Source: Sinorhizobium fredii USDA 257
Lineage (GTDB): Bacteria > Pseudomonadota > Alphaproteobacteria > Rhizobiales > Rhizobiaceae
Length of the DNA: 64,000 nt
Direction: 5' to 3'
NCBI RefSeq assembly: GCF_000265205.3
Contig: NC_018000.1
Coordinates: 6,047,001 to 6,111,000 of the forward strand
The translations under genes and the position numbers were made by a program. The notes under the pieces were generated by a model. It made no database searches, was not told the DNA's origin, and saw only the letters and a list, made by a program, of their open reading frames with translations. Positions 10,151 to 19,256 of the stretch are shown here, one piece after another. Every line of letters starts with the position of its first letter. Position 1 is the stretch's first letter.

Positions 10151-11323
10151 ATGACCAGCCTGATGCTGCCGCGCCAAGACGGCTCACTCGAAGAATACCG
10201 GCTCCAGGGAACGCCGATCGCCCGGCCCGCTGCGATGCCGGCTTTCAACCGCATTGCCTATGCGGCCGCGCATGTGGTTTCCGATCCGCTTCGCGACGCC
10301 GATCCGTGGGGAAATCCGGCGGTCGATTGGGATGGGACGATGGCCTTTCGCCATCATCTGTGGAGCCTCGGCTTCAAGATCGCCGAGGCAATGGATACCG
10401 CCCAGCGCGGCATGGGACTGTCCTGGACGGGGGCGCAGGAACTGATCCGCCGCTCGCTCGCCGAGGCGCGAAGCGTTCCGGGTGCCGATCTCGCCTGCGG
10501 TGCCGGCACGGATCAGCTTCCGGCCGCCGAGGCGCGGTCGATCGAGGACGTCATCGCGGCTTACGAGGAGCAGATCGGTTTCGTCGAAGGGGAGGGCGGA
10601 CGGGCGATCATGATGGCGAGCCGGGCGCTGGCCCGCGTAGCGCGCTCTGGTGATGACTACCGCCGCGTCTACGGCCACATCCTCCGCCAGACGAAGGACA
10701 AAGTCGTCCTCCATTGGCTCGGCGACATGTTCGACCCGCAGCTCACGGGCTATTGGGGCTCCGAGAATTTCGAAGAGGCGCTCGAAACCGTGCTGGCGAT
10801 CATCGGCGAGAACAGCGCCAAGGTCGAAGGCATCAAGATTTCGCTGCTCGACAATGCCAAGGAAGTGGCGCTGCGCAATGGCCTGCCGGAAGGCGTGCTC
10901 TGCTTCACCGGCGACGACTTCAACTATGCGGAGCTGATCGAAGGCGACGGCGAAAAACACAGCCACGCCCTGCTCGGCATCTTCGACGCCGTCGCGCCCT
11001 CGGCCTCGAAGGCACTTGCGGCGCTTGCGGCCGGCGATCTTGCCACCTTCCGCGGTGTCATCGAGCCGACGGTGCCGCTGTCACGCAAGATCTTCGAGGC
11101 GCCGACGCAATACTACAAGGCCGGAGTCGTCTTTCTGGCCTGGCTGAACGGCCACCAGCGCCACTTCACCCAGCCGGCCGGGCTGCAGTCGGCGCGCGGC
11201 CTGCTGCATTATTCGGATATCTTCCGCCTCGCCGACCGGGCCAATGTTCTCGACAAGCCGGAGCTCGCGGCTGCGCGGATGCGCAACCTGCTCGCGGTGT
11301 TGGGAGTGGAGCAGGTGGCTTAG
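10151..11323 (+). CDS. DUF993-family protein (dihydrodipicolinate-synthase-like)
   Basis: A 390-residue cytoplasmic protein that I recognise as DUF993, a family usually described as TIM-barrel/dihydrodipicolinate synthase-like, without established reaction. No signal peptide or membrane segment. Conserved-looking stretches are AYAAAHVVSDP near residue 40, KVVLHWLGDMFDPQLTGYWG near 185-205 (central charged and aromatic residues) and EGIKISLLD near 235, where the lysine could be a Schiff-base residue by analogy with class I aldolases (inference). GAGGAGG ends ten bases before the ATG; a second ATG directly after it (10141) is another possible start. Divergent from the LacI-led operon and sharing its operator type. 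Confidence 0.82.
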   Translation: MTSLMLPRQDGSLEEYRLQGTPIARPAAMPAFNRIAYAAAHVVSDPLRDADPWGNPAVDWDGTMAFRHHLWSLGFKIAEAMDTAQRGMGLSWTGAQELIRRSLAEARSVPGADLACGAGTDQLPAAEARSIEDVIAAYEEQIGFVEGEGGRAIMMASRALARVARSGDDYRRVYGHILRQTKDKVVLHWLGDMFDPQLTGYWGSENFEEALETVLAIIGENSAKVEGIKISLLDNAKEVALRNGLPEGVLCFTGDDFNYAELIEGDGEKHSHALLGIFDAVAPSASKALAALAAGDLATFRGVIEPTVPLSRKIFEAPTQYYKAGVVFLAWLNGHQRHFTQPAGLQSARGLLHYSDIFRLADRANVLDKPELAAARMRNLLAVLGVEQVA

Positions 11324-11346
11324 GAAGCAACAATCTTCGCCTTGTC

Positions 11347-11410
11347 TGCCCCTCATCCCGCTGCCGCGACCATCTCCCCGCGCGCGGGGAGATGGTGACG
11401 GGTGAGGGCA
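11347..11410. repeat. RIME-type palindromic element
   Basis: A 64-bp element between the DUF993 gene and the M3 peptidase gene, with ends TGCCCCTCA...TGAGGGCA and one central palindrome ACCATCTCCCCGC...GGGGAGATGGT (about 11370-11397). It shares the CCCCTCAT...TCTCCCC motifs with the elements at 1014 and 36408 but has only one large stem. It sits between convergent gene ends, where it could act as a transcript end or stabiliser. Confidence 0.75.
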
Positions 11411-11427
11411 AATTCCACCCCGACGCT

Positions 11428-13500
11428 TCAGAGAACCGGCGCCGCCAGCCCCTTCTTCGCCAGCATCGCCTCGGGGCTCGGCAGTTTGCCGCGGAAGGCC
11501 TTGTAGGCGTCTTCCGGATCAATTGCGCCGCCGACGGAGTAGATATGGCCCTTGAGCTTGGCTGCCATCGCCGGATCGAAGGGATCGCCGGTCTCCTCAA
11601 AGGCGGCGAAGGCGTCGGCGTCGAGCACCTCCGACCACATGTAGGAATAGTAGCCGGCGGAATAGCCATCTCCCGAGAAGACGTGCAGGAAATGCGGACT
11701 GCGGTGGCGCATGACGATCGATGCCGGCAGGCCGATCTTCTCGAGCGTCGCGGCTTCCAGCGCTACGGGATCGCTGATGCTTTCGGCGGTATGGTAGGCC
11801 ATGTCGACAAGTGCCGACGCGGTGAACTCGACGGTGGCGAAGCCGGAATTGAAGGTCCTGGCCGCCAGCACCTTGTCGAGCAGCGCCTGCGGCATCGGCT
11901 CGCCGGTCCGGTAGTGCACGGCATATGTCTTCAGGATCTCCGGCACCGTCAGCCAGTGTTCGTAGAGCTGCGACGGCAGTTCGACGAAATCGCGTGAAAC
12001 GCCCGTACCCGATACCGAGGGATAGGTGACATTAGAGAGCATCCCGTGCAAGGCATGGCCGAACTCGTGGAAGAGGGTACGGGCATCGTCGATGGAGAGC
12101 AGCGCGGGCTTGCCATCGGCGGGCTTTGCGAAATTGCAGACATTGTAGACGATCGGGATTTCGCCGAACGCACCGTTCTTCAGTTTCAGCTTGTGCTGCG
12201 ACTGGAACGAGCTCATCCAGGCGCCGGAGCGCTTCGAGGAGCGGGCGAAATAGTCGCCGAGAAAGACTGCCAAGAGCTTGCCGGTCGCGTCGCGGATTTC
12301 GAAGACGCGCACATCGGGATGGTAGGCGGCGATCCCCTTCCTTTCCGTTGCCGTGATGCCGAAGAGGCGGCGGGCGACGTCGAAGCAGGCGTCGATGATC
12401 TTTTCGAGTTGCAGATAGGGCTTCAGCTCGCTCTCCGAGAAACTGAATTTTTCTGCCCTCAGCTTTTCGGCATAGTGGCGCCAGTCCCAGGGCATGACAT
12501 CATGGTTACGGCCTTCGGCGGCGATCAGCTTGGCCAGATCCGCCTCCTCCTCGCGGGCGCGCGCCACTGCCTTTTCCCATACCTGCAGCAAAAGGCCGTT
12601 CACCGCCTCGGGCGTCTTCGCCATCGTGTCGTCTAGCTTCAGCGCCGCATAATTTTCGTAGCCGAGCAGCTTTGCCTTCTCGGCCCGGAGCGAGAGCGTC
12701 TCGGCGATAATGCCGCGATTGTCGGTCTCGCCGCCGTTTTCGCCGCGCGCCGTCCAGGCCCGGAAGGCCTGTTCACGGAGTTCCCGGTTCTCCGAGAAGG
12801 TCAGGAAGGGCTCGATGATCGAGCGCGACAGCGTTACCGCATATTTGCCGTCGTCGCCCCGATCGCGCACGACAGCCGCCATCGCGTCCTTCAGGAAATC
12901 CGGCAGCCCGGCCAATTCCTCTTCGCTCGACAGCAGCAGCACCCAGTTCTTCTCGTCGGCAAGCACGTTCTGTCCAAACTTCGCGCCGAGCCCGGCGAGC
13001 GTCTCGTTGATCCCTGCCAGACGCTCCTGCTCAGGCCTGGCAAGTTTGGCGCCGGATTTGACGAAACCCTTCCAATGCCGCTCAAGCACCCGCGTCGCCT
13101 CGAGATCGAGTTCGAGCTCGTTCCGCTTCTCCCACAGCGTGTCGATGCGACTGAAGAGTGCCGCGTTCGTGCCGATCTTCGAATAGTGGCGCGACATCTT
13201 CGGTGCAATGTCGCGCTCCAGCGCCTGGATGACCTCGTTGGTGTGGGCGCCCGCCTTTGTCCAGAACAGCGCCGAAATGCGCGACAGCTCGTCTCCGGCA
13301 ATTTCCAGCGCGACGACGGTGTTCTCGAAGCTCGGCGGCTCCGGATTGTCGGCGATCGCGTCGATCTCCACCTCGTGACTCGCGAAGGCCGCATCGAAGG
13401 CGGGGGCGAAGTCCTCATCCTTAATCGCCTCGAAGCGAGGCAGGCCCTCATGGCCGGTCCAATTTGTGAGGGCAGGGTTCAGCGAAGCGTTGACGGTCAT
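11428..13500 (-). CDS. M3 family metallopeptidase (oligopeptidase A / Dcp type)
   Basis: Zinc oligopeptidase of 690 residues without signal peptide, so cytoplasmic, cleaving short peptides. The HEFGH zinc motif is at residues 478-482, followed by the third ligand glutamate region (FVELPSQLYEHW near 505-515), and the C-terminal substrate region HVFSGDGYSAGYYSYMWSEV fits the thimet-like fold. ATG at 13500 has AGGAA eight bases upstream; longer in-frame readings to 13686 lack a signal. Role: late steps of peptide degradation, including cleaved signal peptides in the E. coli PrlC/Dcp relatives. Stands alone, convergent with the DUF993 gene. Confidence 0.93.
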   Translation of the reverse strand: MTVNASLNPALTNWTGHEGLPRFEAIKDEDFAPAFDAAFASHEVEIDAIADNPEPPSFENTVVALEIAGDELSRISALFWTKAGAHTNEVIQALERDIAPKMSRHYSKIGTNAALFSRIDTLWEKRNELELDLEATRVLERHWKGFVKSGAKLARPEQERLAGINETLAGLGAKFGQNVLADEKNWVLLLSSEEELAGLPDFLKDAMAAVVRDRGDDGKYAVTLSRSIIEPFLTFSENRELREQAFRAWTARGENGGETDNRGIIAETLSLRAEKAKLLGYENYAALKLDDTMAKTPEAVNGLLLQVWEKAVARAREEEADLAKLIAAEGRNHDVMPWDWRHYAEKLRAEKFSFSESELKPYLQLEKIIDACFDVARRLFGITATERKGIAAYHPDVRVFEIRDATGKLLAVFLGDYFARSSKRSGAWMSSFQSQHKLKLKNGAFGEIPIVYNVCNFAKPADGKPALLSIDDARTLFHEFGHALHGMLSNVTYPSVSGTGVSRDFVELPSQLYEHWLTVPEILKTYAVHYRTGEPMPQALLDKVLAARTFNSGFATVEFTASALVDMAYHTAESISDPVALEAATLEKIGLPASIVMRHRSPHFLHVFSGDGYSAGYYSYMWSEVLDADAFAAFEETGDPFDPAMAAKLKGHIYSVGGAIDPEDAYKAFRGKLPSPEAMLAKKGLAAPVL

Positions 13501-13582
13501 GAGATTCCTTTCGCATGCGGATACCGCCGGGTGCGGATTGGCGCGCTGGCGGAGTGTGAAATGGTTGGCGGGCGCGGATTGT

Positions 13583-14224
13583 TCAAGCCTTGCGCATGCC
13601 GAGCAGCCCCGGCGCCGCGTGCCAGATCGCCTGCGCCGCGAAACCGATGAACAGCAGCCCGGAGAGCCGGACGATAGCGAGCTCATGGCGCCGATAGAAG
13701 CGCCGGACGACCGAGGCGCCGATAATTGCGATCAGGATCACGTCGGCGATCAGGAAGCCGATCAGCGAAACGGCGAGCAGCATGGGCAGGGCATTGAAGT
13801 CCAACGCGTTTGCGGAACTGGCCAGCAGCGCCGTGAAGGTCGCGAGCGCCACCGGATAGCCCTTGGGATTGGTAAGCCCGAAGATCAGTCCCCGCCGCAG
13901 CGGCCGCTCCACCGTCATCAGGGCCCGGTTGTCGCCCTTCGGACGCGCCTTGAGCGCCGTCCAACCGATCCAGGCGAGATAGACGCCGCAGATGAGGCCG
14001 AGAATATCGAAGATCGCCGTGCCGATCGAACGGGCTCCGACGATGGCGACGAGGGCCAGTGTCGACCATAAAATATCGCCGGCGAGATGGCCGCCCATGA
14101 ACAGCGCACCGGCCTTTCGGCCCTGGCCGGCGCCGATGCCGAGCAGTGCCAGGAATGCGGGGCCGGGGATCAGCGTATAGGAAAGTGCGGCGAGAAAGGC
14201 ACCGACAAGAAGCGTCTCGGACAT
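13583..14224 (-). CDS. LysE/RhtB-family amino-acid exporter
   Basis: Inner-membrane exporter of 213 residues with about six hydrophobic segments. The N-terminal SYTLIPGPAFLALLGIGAGQG is the characteristic RhtB/LysE motif region (PGP), and NPKGYPVALATFTALL near residue 120 is the second conserved region. Members export amino acids or homoserine lactones; the substrate here is not predictable. Monocistronic by spacing: 82 bp before the M3 peptidase start and a 480-bp gap upstream. Confidence 0.9.
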   Translation of the reverse strand: MSETLLVGAFLAALSYTLIPGPAFLALLGIGAGQGRKAGALFMGGHLAGDILWSTLALVAIVGARSIGTAIFDILGLICGVYLAWIGWTALKARPKGDNRALMTVERPLRRGLIFGLTNPKGYPVALATFTALLASSANALDFNALPMLLAVSLIGFLIADVILIAIIGASVVRRFYRRHELAIVRLSGLLFIGFAAQAIWHAAPGLLGMRKA

Positions 14225-14573
14225 CTTGGAAACCCCGGTTGCAATTCGGCCATTCGAGCGTCCGGCGCCGATTCCGTCAAGCGGAAATGGGAAAGGCCGC
14301 AGACCGGGCCGGCCTGCCTGACCTGCTTGCCGGGCGGCATCAGCCGCGGCGCGACGGTTTGCGAAAGGTGAGAATGTCCATCATGTCGCGGACCAAGACC
14401 GCTATGGCCCGGATGAGCTTGCGCATGCTGCGCAAACCGGTGATCGGCCCCATGCTACCACCGTCACACAGGAAGCCGCCCGCCTCTGTTTCCGAGGGAA
14501 CGGAGGCGAAACGCACGCACAAAACTTTCGCCGATGCGATTTCCCTCGATACGAAGTTGCGCTAAGAACGCGC
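14225..14573. other. Intergenic stretch without convincing gene
   Basis: Between the LysE gene and the mosaic repeat. A 37-codon minus-strand frame (14453 to 14340) gives a basic peptide starting MGPITGLRSMRKLIRAI with weak GGTGG upstream; it could be a small protein but I cannot support it further. An overlapping plus-strand frame of 139 codons has no ribosome-binding site and low-complexity composition. Confidence 0.4.
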
Positions 14574-14679
14574 GCTACAGCGCCGTGCGTCTTCCAGACG
14601 CACTAAGGTCGCTGTGGCAGTTTTAACGTGTTGCATGTTCTCGTCCTTAAATCGCGCGGGATTTAAGGAAGCATGCAGT
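14574..14679 (+). repeat. Mosaic palindromic element, copy 1
   Basis: About 106 bp: GCTACAGCGCCGTGCGTCTT then a small stem (GTGCGTCTTCCAGACGCAC), an AT-rich middle, and a second stem around CCTTAAATC...GATTTAAGG, ending CATGCAGT. The same string of modules in reverse orientation is at 28185-28289. Rhizobial intergenic mosaic (RIME/ABC-type) family by appearance. It lies immediately upstream of leuB, within its promoter region. Confidence 0.7.
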
Positions 14680-14705
14680 TGTTTCCTCCTCGAGAAGGAC
14701 TATCC

Positions 14706-15818
14706 ATGACTGTGCGCAATCTCTTCCTTCTGCCCGGCGACGGCATCGGCCCGGAAGCCATGGCGGAAGTCCGCAAAATCATCGCTTACATGAATGCCGA
14801 GCAGGGCGCCGGGTTCGTGACGGACGAGGGGCTTGTGGGTGGTTCCGCCTATGAAGCCCATGGCGCGGCGATCTCGGAAGGTGACATGGCGAAGGCGCTT
14901 GCCGCCGATGCGGTGCTCTTCGGCGCCGTCGGCGGACCGAAATGGGACGCAGTGCCTTACGAAGTGCGGCCGGAAGCCGGCCTGCTGCGGCTGCGCAAGG
15001 ATCTCGAACTCTTCGCCAACCTGAGGCCAGCCATCTGCTACCCGGCGCTCGCCAACGCCTCCTCGCTGAAGCCGGAGCTGGTCGAAGGCCTCGACATCCT
15101 CATCGTCCGGGAGCTGACCGGCGGCGTCTATTTCGGCGAGCCGAAGCAGATCATCGACCTCGGCAACGGCCAGAAGCGCGGCATCGACACGCAGGTCTAC
15201 GACACCTACGAGATCGAACGCATCGCCGGCGTCGCCTTCGAACTGGCGCGCACCCGCACGAACCGCGTCTGCTCTATGGAAAAGCGCAACGTCATGAAGT
15301 CCGGCGTGCTCTGGAACCAGGTGGTTACCGAGACGCACAAGGCGAAATATTCCGACGTGCAGCTCGAGCACATGCTGGCCGATGCCGGCGGCATGCAGCT
15401 TGTGCGCCAGCCGAAGCAGTTCGACGTCATCGTCACCGACAACCTCTTCGGCGACATGCTTTCCGACGTCGCCGCGATGTTGACCGGCTCGCTCGGCATG
15501 CTGCCCTCGGCTTCGCTCGGCGCACCGGATGCCAAGACTGGCAAGCGCAAGGCACTCTATGAGCCGGTGCATGGCTCGGCGCCGGACATCGCCGGCCAGG
15601 GCATTGCCAACCCGATCGCCATGATCGCCTCCTTCGCGATGTGCCTGCGCTATTCCTTCAATCTGGTGAAGGAAGCCGACAATCTCGAGACGGCGATCGC
15701 CAATGTGCTCGACAAGGGCATCCGCACCGGCGACATCATGGCGGAGGGTTGCAGCAAGGTCGGCACAGTCGAAATGGGCGACGCCATTCTTGCCGAGTTC
15801 AAGGCGCTCTCGGCCTGA
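14706..15818 (+). CDS. leuB: 3-isopropylmalate dehydrogenase
   Basis: Oxidatively decarboxylates 3-isopropylmalate with NAD in leucine biosynthesis; cytoplasmic homodimer of 370 residues, normal length. Visible are [14 protein letters not shown] at the N-terminus, [14 protein letters not shown] near 135-150, the [14 protein letters not shown] segment and the cofactor loop [20 protein letters not shown] near 280-300. ATG at 14706 has GAAGGA about seven bases upstream. Monocistronic: a strong intrinsic terminator follows at 15853. The preceding mosaic repeat sits in the promoter region. Confidence 0.97.
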   Translation: MTVRNLFLLPGDGIGPEAMAEVRKIIAYMNAEQGAGFVTDEGLVGGSAYEAHGAAISEGDMAKALAADAVLFGAVGGPKWDAVPYEVRPEAGLLRLRKDLELFANLRPAICYPALANASSLKPELVEGLDILIVRELTGGVYFGEPKQIIDLGNGQKRGIDTQVYDTYEIERIAGVAFELARTRTNRVCSMEKRNVMKSGVLWNQVVTETHKAKYSDVQLEHMLADAGGMQLVRQPKQFDVIVTDNLFGDMLSDVAAMLTGSLGMLPSASLGAPDAKTGKRKALYEPVHGSAPDIAGQGIANPIAMIASFAMCLRYSFNLVKEADNLETAIANVLDKGIRTGDIMAEGCSKVGTVEMGDAILAEFKALSA

Positions 15819-15852
15819 TCGGCCGTCGACGTTCCTTTTCTACTGATTGAAC

Positions 15853-15886
15853 AAACACCTCCGGATGACATCCGGAGGTGTTTTTC
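15853..15886 (+). terminator. Rho-independent terminator of leuB
   Basis: Perfect hairpin AACACCTCCGGAT - GAC - ATCCGGAGGTGTT with a three-base loop, followed by TTTT, 35 bases after the leuB stop. Also effectively insulates the following phosphatase gene. Confidence 0.92.
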
Positions 15887-15949
15887 GTTGGATCTCTTGA
15901 TTTTTTCGCGTTCGTTTTCAAATGCAGGAAAGCGACAGGAAAGGAAACC

Positions 15950-16648
15950 ATGAACCAACAGCTTGCTTCCACCGGCTGGATTCTGCTGACGACGATGCTT
16001 CTCGTCCTGGCTTTCGTTCCCTTCGATCCGCACCTGTCGGAATTGGCGCGAAGCCTGCCGGACGAGATCGTCGACTTCAACCGGACGATTACCGATTTCG
16101 GCACCTTCGCCTGGATGGTCTATACGTCCGCCATCCTGCTCCTGATCGCCTTCATCGTCCGGCGCGCATCACGACGCGACACGGTCCGGCAACGAGCGCG
16201 AACCGCGCGCAATCTCTCGGCCTATTTCTTGCTGACCGTCGGCACGTCAAGCATGCTGGTGCACGGGCTGAAATTCGTGATCGGCCGCGCCCGCCCGGAA
16301 CTTTTCACCGACTATGGCGCCTACAGCCTCACGCCTTTTACCGGCGACAGATTGTTCGAGAGCTTCCCCTCGGGCCATTCGACGGCGGCCGGCGCCTTCT
16401 TCGGCGCCTTCGCGATGCTGAAGCCTGAGCTCAGGCCGCTCTTCCTGATCTTGGCGCTGATGATCGGCGCCTCGCGCGTCGTCGTCGGCGCCCACTATCC
16501 GAGCGACGTGGCCGCCGGCCTGCTCCTCGGTCTCTGGGTCGCGATGATGTACGCCTTTCTCTTCGTCCGGCAGGACTGGCTCTTCCGTATCGATGCCGGC
16601 GGCTGGCCGGCGCCGAAAACCGCAAGTCCTCCGCCAGAACTCAAATAA
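15950..16648 (+). CDS. PAP2-family membrane phosphatase
   Basis: Integral-membrane acid phosphatase of 232 residues related to lipid phosphatases (undecaprenyl-diphosphate or phosphatidylglycerophosphate phosphatases). The three catalytic signatures are present in order: KFVIGRARP (K-x6-RP), PSGHS, and SRVVVGAHYPSD. Five or six hydrophobic segments. ATG at 15950 is preceded by AAAGGAAA. The stop codon lies inside the first unit of a 38-bp tandem repeat. Substrate uncertain: cell-wall carrier lipid or phospholipid precursor. Confidence 0.9.
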   Translation: MNQQLASTGWILLTTMLLVLAFVPFDPHLSELARSLPDEIVDFNRTITDFGTFAWMVYTSAILLLIAFIVRRASRRDTVRQRARTARNLSAYFLLTVGTSSMLVHGLKFVIGRARPELFTDYGAYSLTPFTGDRLFESFPSGHSTAAGAFFGAFAMLKPELRPLFLILALMIGASRVVVGAHYPSDVAAGLLLGLWVAMMYAFLFVRQDWLFRIDAGGWPAPKTASPPPELK

Positions 16649-16786
16649 AAGCCAGTGCGAAGGCCGCGCCCCAGAGCCAAAACAAAAAGCCGGCGCGGAG
16701 GCCGCGCCCCATAGCTCAAATAAAAAGCCGGCGCGGAGGCCGCGCCCCGGAGCTCAAATAAAAAGCCGGCGCGGAAGCCGCGCCGG
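16636..16786 (-). repeat. Four tandem 38-bp units, each an intrinsic terminator on the minus strand
   Basis: Units at 16636-16672 (diverged, 37 bp), 16673-16710, 16711-16748 and 16749-16786. Each plus-strand unit reads like AGCTCAAATAAAAAGCC followed by GGCGCGGAGGCCGCGCC. On the minus strand this is a GC-rich hairpin of 7-9 bp with a three-base loop followed by TTTTTATTT, i.e. a textbook terminator. The copy nearest the MHS transporter gene has a 9-bp perfect stem (CCGGCGCGG-CTT-CCGCGCCGG). The first copy overlaps the end of the PAP2 gene. Confidence 0.88.
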
Positions 16787-16852
16787 AGTCAGGAGAGCTG
16801 TTTGAGCGGTTGCGGTTTTGCGCCCGCATCCCGCGTTTCGACTGGTGCCCGC

Positions 16853-18745
16853 TCAATCCATCTGATGGATGTCGCGGTCCTTGGTTTCGGGCAGGAACAG
16901 CAGACCGATCACCAGCGTCAGGCCGGCGAAGACGATCGGGTACCAGAGGCCGTAGTAGATATCGCCCTTTGCGGCGCTCATCGCGAAGGCTGTTGCCGGA
17001 AGCAGGCCGCCAAACCAGCCGTTGCCGATATGATAGGGCAGCGACATGCCGGTGTAGCGGATGCGGGTCGGGAAGAGCTCGACGAGCAGCGCGGCGATCG
17101 GGCCGTAGACCATCGTCACATAGATGACGAGGACGGTCAGAACCGCGATGATCACCGTCCAATTGACCCGGGCCGGGTCTGCCACCATCGTGAACGCGCC
17201 GCCCTTGTCGATCGAATAGACGGCCATTTCTGTGGCGCTGCCGACTTCTTCCTTGGTCAGGAGCTTGTCGGCAATGAGCTTGTCGGCCGGAACCATGGTC
17301 CTTTCCCCGCTGCGGATGGCGGTGGCGTCGAGGGCCAGCTCCGGGTTCCCGGTAACGAAAGCATCAACCTTGGATTCCGGAACCTTGGCAGCACCGCGAA
17401 CCAGCGGATAGCCGGAGGCCTGGAGCGTCATGTTGACCTGCTTCTTGAAGGCAGCGTCCTGCGCCTTGGCCTGGTCGCCGGCAGCCGTGGCGTCATAGCC
17501 GCTGATCGTCGTTTCGCCGATCTTCACCGTTGCCGGGGTCCCCGCCGCAGCCGTGGTCACGACGTCGTAGGGAACGGAGTTTTTGGTCAGGAAGTCCGTA
17601 GCGATATCGCAGGAAGTCGTGAACTTCTGGACGCCAGTCGGGTTGAACTGGAAGTTGCAGTCGCCCGGAGCGGCGGTGACCGTCGCACGAATGCTCTGCT
17701 GCGCCTCGGCCAGCGCCGGGTTGCCCGCCCAGGTCATTGCCTTGAACAGCGGGAAATAAGTCAGCATCGCCAGAAGCAGACCAGCCATGATGATCGGCTT
17801 GCGGCCGATCTTGTCGGAGAGCCAGCCGAAGAAGACAAAGAACCCGGTGCCAAGCAAGAGCGAGGCAGCGACCATCAGGTTCGCCGACTGGGAGTCGACT
17901 TTAAGGATGTTCTGCAGAAAGAACAGCGCGTAGAACTGGCCGGAATACCAGACGACAGCCTGGCCGACGACGGCGCCGAAAAGGGCCAGGAGGGCAATCT
18001 TGGCATTCCGCCATTGGCCGAAGGCCTCCGTCAGCGGCGCCTTCGAACCCTTGCCCTCTTCCTTCATCTTCTTGAAAGCGGGCGATTCGTTCATCTTCAG
18101 CCGGATCCAGACGGATACGCCGAGAAGCACGCAGGAGAGCAGGAAGGGTATGCGCCAACCCCATGCGGCGAAGGCCTCCTTGCCGACCATGAACTGCACG
18201 AACAGGATCACCACCAGCGACAGGAACAGCCCGAGCGTCGCCGTCGTCTGGATCCACGAGGTGAAGTAGCCGCGGCGGCCGTGCGGAGCATGCTCCGCGA
18301 CGTAGGTCGCGGCACCGCCGTATTCACCACCAAGCGCAAGGCCCTGCAGCAGGCGCAGCACGATCAGGATGATCGGTGCGGCAATGCCGATCGAGGCGGC
18401 GCCGGGCAGGACGCCGACGAGGAAGGTCGACAGACCCATGATCAGGATCGTCACGAGGAACGTATATTTGCGGCCGACGAGATCGCCGAGACGGCCGAAG
18501 ACCAGCGCGCCGAAGGGGCGCACCAGGAAGCCGGCGGCGAAGGCAAGCAGCGCGAAGATGTTGCGCGTCGTCTCCGGATACTGGCTGAAGAACGTCGCTC
18601 CGATATAAAGGGCAAGCGACCCGTAAAGGTAGAAATCGTACCATTCGAAGACGGTACCGAGCGACGAGGCGAAGATGACCTTCTTTTCCTCGGCGGTCAT
18701 GGGTCCGGCTTTTTTAACGCCGTCCGCTGTTGCGACATTTGCCAT
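16853..18745 (-). CDS. MFS transporter, metabolite:H+ symporter type, with large periplasmic insertion
   Basis: Inner-membrane symporter of 630 residues resembling the MHS branch (ShiA/ProP/KgtP-like). The start of TM1 has the typical GTVFEWYDFYLYG. MFS motifs GRLGDLVGRK after TM2 and GWLSDKIGRK after TM8 are intact. Twelve hydrophobic segments can be placed, but about 190 residues, roughly 370-560, separate TM9 and TM10. In an N-in topology that loop is periplasmic; it is hydrophilic and has two cysteines (GDCNF, TTSCD) that could pair. Typical MHS proteins are 420-550 residues. ATG at 18745 has GGAGG nine bases upstream. Substrate unknown. Transcript ends in the four-unit terminator array. 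Confidence 0.88.
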   Translation of the reverse strand: MANVATADGVKKAGPMTAEEKKVIFASSLGTVFEWYDFYLYGSLALYIGATFFSQYPETTRNIFALLAFAAGFLVRPFGALVFGRLGDLVGRKYTFLVTILIMGLSTFLVGVLPGAASIGIAAPIILIVLRLLQGLALGGEYGGAATYVAEHAPHGRRGYFTSWIQTTATLGLFLSLVVILFVQFMVGKEAFAAWGWRIPFLLSCVLLGVSVWIRLKMNESPAFKKMKEEGKGSKAPLTEAFGQWRNAKIALLALFGAVVGQAVVWYSGQFYALFFLQNILKVDSQSANLMVAASLLLGTGFFVFFGWLSDKIGRKPIIMAGLLLAMLTYFPLFKAMTWAGNPALAEAQQSIRATVTAAPGDCNFQFNPTGVQKFTTSCDIATDFLTKNSVPYDVVTTAAAGTPATVKIGETTISGYDATAAGDQAKAQDAAFKKQVNMTLQASGYPLVRGAAKVPESKVDAFVTGNPELALDATAIRSGERTMVPADKLIADKLLTKEEVGSATEMAVYSIDKGGAFTMVADPARVNWTVIIAVLTVLVIYVTMVYGPIAALLVELFPTRIRYTGMSLPYHIGNGWFGGLLPATAFAMSAAKGDIYYGLWYPIVFAGLTLVIGLLFLPETKDRDIHQMD

Positions 18746-19256
18746 TTTGATGATCCTCCACTTCAAAAGGCATATTGGAGCGCCCATGGATCGTTCCGCT
18801 TCCTCCCCGAAGCTGCGAAACGTGGTGCGCCTGATTGAGAGGATGTCAGAAAAGCCTTGCCCGAGGCAGGGATGCTTTCGTTCTATGACTTTCGTCTAAT
18901 GCGGCGATCGGGCGCGGCGTGGATTTGAGCGCCCGCATCCCGCCAAGCAATTCAAGGCGGACAACCGCCTCCGGCTTGACTCTTGTGGAAAAGCCGGTAA
19001 GAGCAGCGGCGAACGAGGAAACTTGAGATGCGACCGAACGGTTCGTCCATCGCTGCGCTGAACTTGCCGGTCTATACCGGAGAGGCTCGCCTTTTCTCGC
19101 TCAATCGTAAAACAACGGCCAAAACGACGACGAAAACCGTCTGACGTCTCTGGCCCTCCGCTCTCTCCCCGGTACGGCCGGGGACAGGAACCTCGCGGAC
19201 AATCCGCGCGGCGCCGCCTCCACCAGATGAGGAGAGACAGAAAGAGAGCTTAGATC
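18746..19256. other. Long divergent intergenic region upstream of asd
   Basis: Gap of 511 bp between the MHS transporter and asd, reading outward in both directions, so it must hold both promoters. I see TTGACT at 18976 without a convincing -10, a candidate 38-codon frame (19028-19144), and a hairpin CCCCGGTACGGCCGGGG near 19167-19183 before asd. No repeat or RNA family recognised. Confidence 0.4.
19028..19144 (+). CDS. Candidate small ORF upstream of asd
   Basis: A 38-codon frame beginning MRPNGSSIAALNLPVY and ending in a lysine/threonine-rich tail (TTAKTTTKTV). AGGAAAC stands about six bases before the ATG, a reasonable ribosome-binding site. No recognised family. Could be a leader peptide for asd, a small basic protein, or chance; amino-acid composition does not resemble a classical biosynthetic attenuator beyond the Thr-rich tail (Thr being an end product of the Asd pathway). 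Confidence 0.3.
   Translation: MRPNGSSIAALNLPVYTGEARLFSLNRKTTAKTTTKTV

Noticed and set aside
14146..14565. 139-codon plus-strand frame in the gap after the LysE gene
   Set aside because: Starts inside the antisense of the LysE gene, lacks a ribosome-binding site and has no recognisable protein character.
16802..18838. 678-codon plus-strand frame opposite the MHS transporter gene
   Set aside because: Antisense shadow; low-complexity charged composition and no start signal.
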